From Chrysopilus asiliformis (Eukaryota; Arthropoda; Insecta; Diptera; Rhagionidae): DNA of 64,000 nt. This document shows, one piece after another, positions 42,610 through 53,100 of the stretch. Below the pieces are notes generated by a model that saw only the letters and a program-made list of their open reading frames with translations, ran no database searches and was not told the DNA's origin. Position 1 is the stretch's first letter; each line of letters begins with the position of its first letter. A program made the position numbers and the translations under genes. The stretch covers positions 101,378,284-101,442,283 of the forward strand of contig OZ035962.1 of NCBI GenBank assembly GCA_964034945.1. The letters run 5' to 3'.

Positions 42610-45435
42610 GACAGTTTATAATTTATACTCCAATATTTTCCCACAAAGCGCTTTTACAAAATTTCACATACAGTTGTTTTGGAAAAAATGTATGTTAGGA
42701 TCACACATGATTACTTTCGATGCTCAGCACGAAGAAACACTGCAGCCGCTGCAAAAATTGATAGTTTTTCTTAATTGAATTTTACAATTTTTTACATGAC
42801 AGTAGCCATGTCTGATCTAGCCATTAGAATTTCAACTGCAATACAACTTTCAACTTTTAACAAAAAACTTCATGTGCAAAACTCATTAGAAAAATTGATT
42901 TCCTCTCATTTTCTTCAAGTTTTCTTTATTGTAGGTCTCGATTAGACATAAATTTCGCCTATTTTCATTTCGTGCCAAAAAAATGTCTCGTGGAGACAGG
43001 CTTTTTACCAAAACATTTCTAATTCCTTGAAAAAAAATCTGCCTGTAATGTCATTTTAATCGAGACCATTTCTTATCGGGAAAATTATACTAAAATTTTT
43101 TTTTGCTCCCAAATACTTTGATTGACACGGAAATTTCACTCGCAAATAAACCAAATACACTTTTTTGAGAAACTTGAGGCTTGACGTTGTAGCGTTTTTT
43201 AAGAGGAAGGTCTGCAAAAGCGTTGCACATCCTGATGAGTGGGGGTTGGGCGATCGAAAGGGGCCAAAATTAGCGTGACGAATTTTATGGATATCCCCTA
43301 AACCAATTTTTGTAAAAATGAACCGTTTTCGAGAAAATTGTAAATATATTTACCATCTGTATGGCAGAGGATGGCTAAACAACCGTACTTGAGCTCAATC
43401 TGCTCCAGCGACGGACATCGGAGGTGTACAATGGGCCCAACTTGAGGCCTGCGTGCGTGGGGTTGCCTGGTGAGCCCCCCTCCTATCAAACCAAGCAGAG
43501 GGGAGAATTTTGACTTTTCTCCGTTTTCGGAAGAGGTTTAAGTTTTAATAAAAGCCTGTTCTGTGCCAAATTTCAACTTTCTAACTCAATTAGTTCTTGA
43601 GTTTTCAAATGTTTTTGTATAAGAGATTTCGACATAATACACAGTGCTTCCGCATATGAGGTATAATTGTGGAAGAACGGTATGAGGTTTAGTTTTGTAA
43701 GAACGGTATCTCATCGCTAGGGTGCTTAAGCGTCCTACAAAAAAACTTTTGTGATTCCAATTTTATTTATTTGCACTTGCAAAATTCCTCGTCAAGAATT
43801 CTTAGTTTTTTTTTCTAGAGAAACGAGGCATAAATGATTATAAAAGTATGTCCAAAACTCAGTTATCTCTTGATTCTTTGATTGGAATTTTTTGAAAATT
43901 TTAATTCACAAAAATTTTCAAGCGAATTAATTCACCAACAAAAACTATTGAGCAATGAGTATTTTTGTCATTATTAGAAAAAGATTTATTAGAATTTTAT
44001 CTAAAACTCTACGACCACCTATTGACCACCTGCTATTTTAAAATTTACAAACAGCAATTAAAGCGATATTAAATTTTATTATCGAAAAACTTTATCTGAT
44101 AGCAATTGTGCGTTTTAGTGAGATTAGAGTTTAGCTAATCTGAAAGCAATGAACCTTGAATTTAGTCCAATTTTTGCATTCACGGTCGGATTCTTTCACG
44201 CGTAAAATAAATTCAAACAAAGGGGAAATATTTCATTTTAATTATGAAATTTTATTCGTTTCTCGCTGATTAAAATGGGTTACTCATGGAAGTGATTAAA
44301 TTCCTGACTCAAAATTAAGATTTTTTTGAATAAGAATTGCGTAAGTGCACAAAGTAGTTTGACTTAACAATCGTCAAACTAATTTGTGCACTTACTAAAT
44401 TCTTATTCAAATAAAGCCGTCATTTATTGTAGAAAATCCACAGGAATCAAAACAAAGAATAGAAAATAAAACCATTCGAGATCTAAATTTGGCGCAAAAT
44501 TATGACAGGCGCTTTGTATTTGACACCTGAGCCTAGCACAGTAAATTTGTTCAACATTAGCATAACAAAAACTTTTTTTTTTTGTTTATTGACAACATTT
44601 TGGGTGTGAAGCGTCAACACGGAATTTGCTTGAAGAGCTAACGTAGATTTTTAACAACTTCATTGAAGCAGAACAAGGTCACGAATCATTCCGGTTCAAT
44701 TCGTCGTCACTTAAATCTTGACGGTTTGTTAAAATGGTAAAAGTAGCAAAAAAGGTCAGTTACGCCTCAATAAACACATGACATATTTTGAACTTTGATT
44801 GTAAATTTACTGGAGATCGCTGACTCATGTGCAATGAGGCGAATCCCAATAGAGGTTGATCTTCGTATATTTTTAGCACATTACATAAATTTCATTTAAC
44901 TATGTCATAATTTGGATTCATGTCGCATACGATGATGTAAAATTAATCCCTGCGAATCGAAAAAGTCGTGTGCAATTCACTTGTTTCTATGGTCGGGCAA
45001 AATGTATGGAAAGCAATTGATTTGAAATTATCATAGAAATTGTGATTAGTGAGTTTTGTTTTCAAGGGCAAAAAAAAACTTCTCAGAAAATAGATTTTTA
45101 ATTTCAAAGAGATCTTTGAACCGCTTATCGTCGGCCATGAGTAACTTTTCCGAAAAATAACAATTTTTTTTTGGAGAAAGTGAAAATTTTAGTCAAATCA
45201 TTTATCACGAGGTTGTAAGTCAACAAAAATGTTAATAATATAAAAATATACTAGCAGTCGAAACCATTTACTGAGGCGTATATTGAAAGTAGACAAAATA
45301 AATCCTAATAAAACATCTTAGACTTTTATAAAGGCTTGTTTTAACTCTTGGGAGTTGGTTTATGATCAACACTCCTTCCGAAGAGTAGTTCATAAACCAA
45401 ATCTCTTTTTTTGTACAAAAAATATTGTGAAAACT
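42610..45435. other. Long intergenic region with degenerate repeats
   Basis: 43180-43300 resembles the GGGCTGTYCATAAAATACGT MITE group. 43290-43640 is a degenerate family B-like segment. A hairpin lies at 44325-44411 and a shorter one at 45353-45405. No gene was recognised. Confidence 0.45.
44325..44411. ncRNA. Candidate miRNA-like hairpin
   Basis: An 87-nt imperfect hairpin with arms of about 38 nt (TTTGAATAAGAATTGCGTAA and complement) has a short TTAACAATC loop and small internal mismatches at GCG/AA and AG/AA. The size, loop and mismatch pattern resemble a pre-miRNA. No known miRNA seed was recognised, and a tiny MITE is an equal alternative. No second copy was noticed in the window. Confidence 0.3.
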
Positions 45436-45439
45436 TTTT

Positions 45440-45710
45440 TTTCATGCGTGGTTTAATAAACTTGTATTCATGAAAAACTTCGACCTCTTTGTTTTGCCTG
45501 AAAAACATTTGCCAATAATTTCCGAGTCGATTGGAGCCTTTTTACAAAAATGTCCTTTGCTGACAGACTTCTGTTTGCTCAAGTCTGTACGATATTTCTC
45601 AAAAACTACTTGAGTAAGAAATCTGAAATGTTGCAAACATATTCGGTCCTGGAATGGAAGGATCCTATCAACATTTGATAGAATTCCATGAAACGCAATT
45701 AACCAATATG
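45440..45710 (-). repeat. Dispersed family C copy
   Basis: Contains GAGTCGATTGGAGCCTTTTT, TTGCTGACAGACTTCTG and TTCTCAAAAACTACTTGAG, with ATATTCGGTCCTGGAATGG also seen in the copy at 63440. The overlapping 91-codon frame has no domain. Confidence 0.7.
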
Positions 45711-45777
45711 GCGGCATTTTATAAAAATTCTAATATCGTCTTTCGCGATAACACGTATTTTTTAATAGTATTACGTA

Positions 45778-45888
45778 TGAATTCCGAAGGTCGGTGGTTC
45801 AATTCCAGACTCTGGCACGCTGTGATTCAAGCCCACTCAACTTGCTTTACGAAATGAGTAGTGATAGTTGCCGTTTTAAAGCTGCTTA
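45778..45888 (+). mobile_element. tRNA-derived SINE, partial copy
   Basis: B-box GGTTCAATTCC, then CTCTGGCACGCTGTGATTCA, CACTCAACTTGCTTTACGAA and ATGAGTAGTGATAGTT match 24473-24565. The A-box side and the 3' end are missing. Confidence 0.72.
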
Positions 45889-45889
45889 A

Positions 45890-47115
45890 CCCACAAAATT
45901 GCCAGGTCCGAAAAGTTATAGTGAGATATGATTTTTTGGTTTATTGTGAAAAAACAATTTTTTTTGCTCTTAGGAGTTAATAAAAATGCACCGCAGGTAA
46001 AGAAAAAAAACCAGACAAAAATGCCATAACCGCAGGTTTTAAGAAAAGAACTAGACAAAAATACCATACGAAAAATGCGCCGCAGAGAAAAATTTTCAAC
46101 GAACAAAATGAAATATACTTTAATTTTGTTAGCACATCATTGAGGTTTAGATTGCGTCCTTAAATAACCTACGCTTCATTCGTTTTAGTAGATCCTTTAC
46201 TGTTCTAATTTCATAAAAAATAAGTGATCATAGGCACATCGCGATCGGCCAGCCTCCATTAGATTGCGATTCACCGGCTGAGGAATCAAAGGTTCCCAAA
46301 CTTCAAAGTACCTCAAGCAAAGTGGAGGCCAAAACGCGAAAAATTCCCTATAAATGGTGTTCAGCGTCCCTAGAAATGCTGTCCCAAAGGATTCAACCCG
46401 TGAATGTCAGTTTTAATCTCGTCTCAGGAAATTCCCATGGAAAAAATCGGTCGTATTCCCAGATACCTACTGTTTTTACAGAATTCCAAATTTGGATAAG
46501 ATATTTGTTTACAGCAAGAAACACAAAATGGATATTTCTTTTAACCGCAGATTACGTAATCAATTATGATAACAAAAATCGTGTTTTGAATAATATTACT
46601 TTTTGTAATGTTCGGAAAGTGACAAAAGTGTCACTTGAGTTTCTTTCAGTGAGATCGTCATCGCACGTTTTAGTGATTTTAATGTTTAATTACAAAAACA
46701 TGAACGAACACATAATAGACATTTTATTACAAAACTCGTAATTGTCTGCGAACTCTGACATTGAAGTGGTTTTTTTTTTGCCTAGCTTAAATCACCATAA
46801 AAGGGGAATATTAAAGTTACAAATTGTTTTTATGTGAACTCAAATTTATTGAATTTTACAAAAAACTAGAAGTTATTAAATATAGTATTTTTCTGATAAC
46901 TGAGGTATTTTTAACCTTTCGACTGCCGTGGTTGCAACAAACAATCTCGGCGACTCCACGCAATTTGCAGATTTTTTTATAGTGTCAGCCAGAGCTTAGG
47001 GGAAGATCCTTTAATGCCGAAGCACAACTCAGGATGATAATTCCAAATATATAACAAATATTCAAAACAAAAACCTGCGATTTTAATGGAAAAAAGGTTA
47101 AGAAACATGCTTGAA
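45890..47115. other. Intergenic, including a duplicated phrase
   Basis: 46988-47036 repeats the AGAGCTTAGGG..ACTCAGGATG phrase of 25735-25790. The piece 46911-47101 is bounded by TTAACCTTT and AAAGGTTAA and could be a decayed TTAA element. The 139-codon frame at 46322 has no recognisable domain. Confidence 0.4.
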
Positions 47116-47119
47116 AGTG

Positions 47120-47390
47120 CCTGTTTACATTAGGACTCACTTTGCTCTATTTTTCCGCCGTGTGCACACGGTTCGCTTTATCTGGATTCATTAACCGGTT
47201 TCATCAACAAAACTAAACGACAGGTTTCAACGACCAGACGCAAAAACCGGTTTGAGACCGATAATTTTAAGTGAATCTAAACTTCGTTCGCTCTTTTTGG
47301 TTTCTCTCCTCACTCCGTCCCTCACCCTCACGAATGACGTGCCGCCTCAAAGTGAATCCCAATGTAAACACATTCAAACACGTGTAAATT
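47120..47390. mobile_element. MITE with GTTTACATTAGGACTCACTT ends
   Basis: Left TGTTTACATTAGGACTCACTT-like and right AAGTGAATCCCAATGTAAAC are inverted. The ends are related to the cluster at 3625-3900. The interior has CGGTTTCAACGACC and an AAACCGGTTT palindrome. Confidence 0.65.
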
Positions 47391-47426
47391 TTTTTTAGAA
47401 AAAATTCTTTAAAAAAAATAGCTTTA

Positions 47427-47590
47427 GGCCCGCCGTACACTTGAGATAAGTTAGCTCAGCTATATGCCTGTTTAGATGTGAACGTTTAGCGGTGCATATT
47501 ATCCTCACTTTGATACATGACAAAACACGCCACGTCAACCTCTAAACAGGCACATAGCTGAGCTAACTTAGCTCAAGTGTACAACGGGCC
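47427..47590. mobile_element. 164-bp palindromic MITE, TTA target
   Basis: Inverted ends of about 50 bp start GGCCCGCCGTACACTTGAG and include AGTTAGCTCAGCTATATGCC. TTA flanks at 47424-47426 and 47591-47593. It belongs with the other TWA-flanked palindromic elements of the window. Confidence 0.88.
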
Positions 47591-47599
47591 TTACAAAAC

Positions 47600-49055
47600 A
47601 TGAATTTCTAAAATGTTAGTAAACAAAATTAGAACAAATTGAAGCCGCTAATTAAAAAAAAAAAGAATAAATCTGATATAAACCAGAAGTACGAGTACTT
47701 CCAAAAATATTACAAGACCAAAGAAAATTACGAAACTCTAACGACTTTGCTCTGGGTTAATGTTTTCGTAGTATTTGAGTAAGGTCTAGTCTAGTCATAT
47801 ATTAGCCCAAAGACTGTCAACAACTCATAAAAAATATTAATTACTTTTATTGTCGCCTGAATTTCTTTTGTCAGAACGTTGAAATATGAAATTTGCAAAT
47901 GGTGCTTTTCCATTGTTTCTAATAAGTTTTTAAAAATATGTTAAATAACTTTTGGCATTTTCCGCGGTTTTAAAAATAACTTTTTGACTAGAACAAGGCG
48001 AAAAATAATTCGTTGACCTATTTTACTTCACTTGAAGTTTTGTATACAATAATCTGTCGATCTTTGACGATTTCAAGATTTTTGAAGATTTCAAGAAATT
48101 AGTTGAGAACCGCAAGCCGCATAAGAACGGTTCAAAGTATGTTTATTCTGTTTCATCTCTAAAATTAACCGCATTCGAATTTCGCCGTGAATTGAAAACA
48201 CAAATTTAAATATCGTTGTCGAATCTTCTTAGCATATGGTGTTAATTTTTGAACCGCTACCCGCAGTCGACGATCATCTGGCGAGAGACTAACATTTGAA
48301 AAAAAAGTGCAATGAACTGTTTTAATACTTTTCTAATTTTTTTCAATAAAGTTAAGTGGGAGAGCTTGTAGAAATTTAAATAATCTACCACATTAATTGA
48401 TAGGCAAAGTGTATGGGACCTTGACCGAAAGGCAAATTAATTAAATTGTTTGTCGATGTTAGACTTTTTCGCCTTAGTGACAGTTTCGTTGTGTAATGTG
48501 AAAAATGTACGAATTTAAAAGTTAAGGGGGTTGTTGAAACCCATGTAAAAAAAATTCTAATTACAAGGTAAACTCAGAATTTTCATGTTATCCTAGGTTC
48601 GTAAGGTTTAGAGAGGAGGGTGGGAAGGGGGACGTAAGTCTGGATAAAAATGTACACAAAATTTCGTAATTTAGAGAAATTAATTTCAATCATTCATATG
48701 TATCCACTTTTTGTGAATAAAAATAAGCAAATTCTGTATTTCGGAAGCAGATGTTTATTGTTAAATCTAAACCCAGCGTATTTGGAAATTTTTTATCATA
48801 CAAAGTTGAGAATTTTCTCAAAAAAAATGTGAAGTAAAAGCGAAAATTCGTATTTTCTCATCAATTTAAGAGAGATAAAATATAATTGGAAACACCAAAT
48901 TCCAGTTAGAGCAGATATTCAAAAATACAAATTCAAGATCTGAACTCGGCATGCATTGCGTAAAAGCTCATGCTCCGCCATTGAAATGTTGCGTGGAGGA
49001 GACTTTTTTGTTCACAATATTTTTTCTTAAGACATTAGAACTGATCTGCAAACAT
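47600..49055. other. Intergenic, nothing recognised
   Basis: About 1.45 kb, A+T-rich, with no bounded element or exon-like frame. Confidence 0.45.
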
Positions 49056-49059
49056 AAGA

Positions 49060-50020
49060 AAAACTATAATTGCCAGGCGTCAATCGCCAAATACTCTATA
49101 TGATGACAGACAAAATATTTATTTCAAATAAAAATCCATTTGTATAGGAGAGGGGGGAAAGGAGTGGTCCGACTGGATTTTGATGTATGTATGAATTATG
49201 TAAAATCCTATTCTAAACATATTTCACCTTTACAATTTTTTCAATATGACTCACCGTTTTCGAGAAAATTAGGAAAAATCTGTTTCGTTTGTATGGGGGA
49301 CGGTTCAATTTTGCCCGTTCAAGAACTTATCCTAGCCAATTCCGAGAAACGTAACTACACAAAATTTCAAGACTCTAGCTCAATTTCTTTGAAAGTTGTG
49401 GTGTTCACGGACAGACATACAGACAGACGGATTAACAGACAGACATACCGACAGACGGACACACGAACAGACGGACGTATAGGCAGACAGAGACCAATGG
49501 ACATGCAGAAATCAAAATCTTAATAGTAGGATAATAGATTTAGTATACCGTTTGTAACGCATCGTACCAATCGTCGGGCACAAAAATGAACTACACTAGG
49601 AGACGATTAAAGGTTTTGATCTCCGCGTGTCCGTCCGCCTGTCCATAAACACCACAATTTTCGAAGGGATTAAGCTTTGAAATTTTGTATAGTTGCGTTT
49701 TTCGTAAATGGCAAGCTCAAGTTCTTGAACTGGCAAAACCGGACCATTCCTTCGCTCCCCCTCCCTCCTGTTCCGCCCCACTCTATACAAATGACACGGT
49801 TTTTTTACAATTTTCTCGAAAACGGTGAGCCGTATTGTAAAATTTATAAAGGTAAAATGTTTTTAAAATAGGATTTTACATAAGTTATTAATGCATCAAA
49901 AGCCAGTTGGACCACTCCATCCACCCTCTCCTACACAAATGAATTTTTCCCACAAAAATTTTGCCTGCCCTCATATACAGTATTTGACGATTGGCACCTG
50001 GCAATTGTAGCTTTTCCAAT
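49060..50020. repeat. Inverted pair of family B copies
   Basis: The + copy (49060-49560) and the - copy (49540-50020) face each other and share the GTTTGTAACGCATCG centre. Outer ends are AACTATAATTGCCAGGCGTC and CACCTGGCAATTGTAGC. The microsatellite of CAGACAGACGG type is longer in the left copy (49412-49490). It lies 80 bp upstream of the splice acceptor of the FAAH2-like gene's first coding exon. Confidence 0.8.
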
Positions 50021-50098
50021 GTTTACGTAACAATTTTTCTACAAATAATTGCAAATTTTTCTACACTTTTTACTATTTATTTTTCTTTTCTTTTTCAG

Positions 50099-50166
50099 TT
50101 GAAACCAACGCAATGTGGCGAGGACATTAGAAAACAAGATAACTAATGAAATAGACTTATCAACAA
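50099..50166 (+). promoter_or_regulatory. 5' leader end of the FAAH2-like mRNA with two short upstream frames
   Basis: A pyrimidine tract and TTTTTCAG end at 50098, so the leader is probably spliced and an upstream non-coding exon should exist. The leader holds two minimal upstream frames: an ATG at about 50112 reading five codons to TAG, and ATG-AAA-TAG near 50146. Both could lower initiation at 50167. Confidence 0.5.
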
Positions 50167-53100
50167 ATGAGCCATTTTAAACAAAAATTTAAAAAACTAT
50201 TGAAATCATTCCACACCAAATTCGACGGCAAATCAGCCAAAAAATCCAAAACGATGACGACCAACGAGACGGATTCTCGATTAAATCGAAATCAAAATGC
50301 TAAAAAGCCGTCAGTGGTGAAGACTGCTGTTAATCTGATCTACAGATTCTTCCTTCTAGTCGTTAGGACACTGTTGAGTTTCGCGTATGGCGGCAAGGGT
50401 AAATCGATGCCACCAATTAAGGATTTAACGCTATTGGAGTCGGCGACGTCACTGGCACGAAAAATCCGAACAAAAAAGGTACATTGACCCGTAAATTCAA
50501 TAAAAAACGGACCGAATTTTCAATGGGAAATTCGAAAATAATTCCCATTAAAATTAAGCCCACATAATATCAAGTATATGAATAGATCGACCGCATGTCC
50601 AGTCCAGTCTGTCTGTTGAAAAGGACATTTTTTTGAATATGAAAGTGACACATGTTGAATTGTAAATTGATTTTCTATTTCTATTCTCCATGTTTATACA
50701 TAAATAAAATGCGTGCGAGCCTCTGATGGCCTTTATTGAACTATGAAAATATTGATTTTCATTTAAGAAATTACATTTGGGAATTGAGTATTTTTAGGTG
50801 TACAGTTGTGTTAATTCATTTGATATTATTAGCAGAATAGAATACACAGGTCGGAAAACGATTTTCTTAGGCTTGACATATTCATTACGAAATGTATCAA
50901 CTCCCGTAATTGATTTTTTATATCATTATTTTCAAATTTATTCAACTATTTGTTAAAGTGTTGTCATTTGAAAGTCATACTGCTATTAATCTAAAGAAGA
51001 ATTTACTGATTGTGGTCACTTCTTAATAATGGAACACAAACAGAGATTACTGTGAGATTCAATTTTATTAAAATTTCCTTATGTTTGCATGATTTTTTTT
51101 CTTTATTCGACCAAAATCTGTCTGTTAACTTGCTCTTTACTGAGGGTGACTTGATTTTAAGCATCGGAAGACTGGTGATCCATCAGTTGGTAACAAGTAA
51201 AATAAATTAGTTTGAAATAGAATTTAACAGCCAAGTCATACCGTTTGCATGGTTTCGCATCTTACGAAGTCTCAGAATATCCCCTCTACATCCACATCAA
51301 CATCCCCTCAGAACATCCTGTGGTTCAGTGGTTAATTGTATTATATGCCTTAATTTAGGAACAAAAATCTGATAACCAGAAATAAAACAGAGCTATGCGG
51401 AGCGGTGAGATGTTACCTTTCTTACATAATTAAACCCCATATGATAAAATGTTGGAATTTAGATGAAATTTTCTATAGAAACCCATTCGAAAGCTCAAGA
51501 AACAATTAAGATAGAAACGTGACACAAATCCTTATTTTAGCAAAATGAAATCATATTCGAAAATGGGAAAATCTTTCCCTCTTCAAATTTATCTTTCCCC
51601 ACTCCAAATATTTGCCTCTCCACCATACAAGTAGAAAAAGCTTTCGCAATTTTCTCGAAAATAATATTTTCAAACAATTTCTTTAGACCAAAAGTCTCTC
51701 TCTCTCTCTCTCGGCACTACAGTCGATTTTCGGTCTTGGCCTGCCGCAATGTGTCTCGCCAGAGATCCCGGTCACGTGCTGATGTCCTCCAGTTTTGCAT
51801 CCCAATTCTCTTCGCGTCCTGGTCAACGCCGTCTTGCCACCAAAAATCGTTAGATTATGATTTTACATAACTTTTCCATACATCGACAGTCAATTGGCAG
51901 CCAATTTTCATAAATCCAATTGGACTGCATGACTCCAATTGCAATTTTTCAAAATCGCATTCCATGAGGTTTTATGGAACGATAACCACTTTCAAAGAAA
52001 AAAAACCGCATCAAAATTGGTTGTGGGTTACTGGCAGAAGTCGATCTTGCAAATTTTTGCTACACGCACAAAAAAAAACACACAAATTGACATTTTGCGG
52101 ACTCGTCGAACTGCGTCTTTGTTCATACCTCCTGGGGACATACGGGCCGTGTTCTGATTTAGATTTTTCAACTAATTTTAATACCTTTTTTTAATGTAAA
52201 ACATAAGAAAAACTACAATTGCCAGTGGCAAATCGTCAAATATTCCGTATGAGAACAGACCGAATTTTGATAGAAAATTTTCCATTTGTATGGAAGTGTG
52301 GGGAGAAGGAATAATCCAATTGAATTTTGATGTATGAAAAAGTTATGTAAAATCTAATTTTAAACACATTTTGTCTTTATAATTTTTTCGATAATACTAA
52401 CTGTTTTCGAGAAAAGTGCAAAAAAGAGTTTCGTTTGTATGGAGGATGGGGAAGGAATGGTCCACTTTTGCCCGGGCGAAGAAATGGTTCGTTTTTTCCG
52501 AACTTAGCTTCCCTATTGACGAAAAACGCAATTGCAAAAAATTTCAAGTCTCTAGCTCAATCCTTTCGAAAGTTATGGTGTTTACGGACAGACATACGGA
52601 CCGATATGCATAAATCAAAATCTTTTGTCATCCCTAACACCCTGGTGTAGTTCATTTTTGTGTCCGACGATTGGTTCGTTGCATTACAAACGGTATACTA
52701 AATCTAATATACCTCTATATGGTTTTCATAGACTCGTAGAGTATAAAAAATTCACTTCCTGTCATATTATTTATGTACTAGGGCGTCGTCCCTCGGCCTT
52801 CCCATCGGCCTGCGTCTTCCTTTTATTTTTGTCCTTCGTACTCAATAAAAAAAACTTTTCCTTTAATGGAAGTAAGCTCCCCTAAAATTTTTATCCAAAT
52901 TGGTTCAGTGGTTCTGACGTTCTAAGCGAACAAACAGACACACACGCAAAAGATACCAAGTTTTGTTTTCATACGAAATAACACCAAATCCCAAAACTTT
53001 TTTCCCCTTTAGGTTTTAAAATCTCTCTCTTGTACGGAAATCTTGAAATATTTTCTTCACTCATCAACTCCGCTTAGAATTCTCGAAAACAGGAAAAACG

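Noticed and set aside
46322..46741. 139-codon + strand frame
   Set aside because: No domain or family resemblance; likely a chance open frame.
46911..47101. TTAA-bounded piggyBac-like MITE
   Set aside because: Only five bases of inverted end (CCTTT) agree, too few to claim an element.
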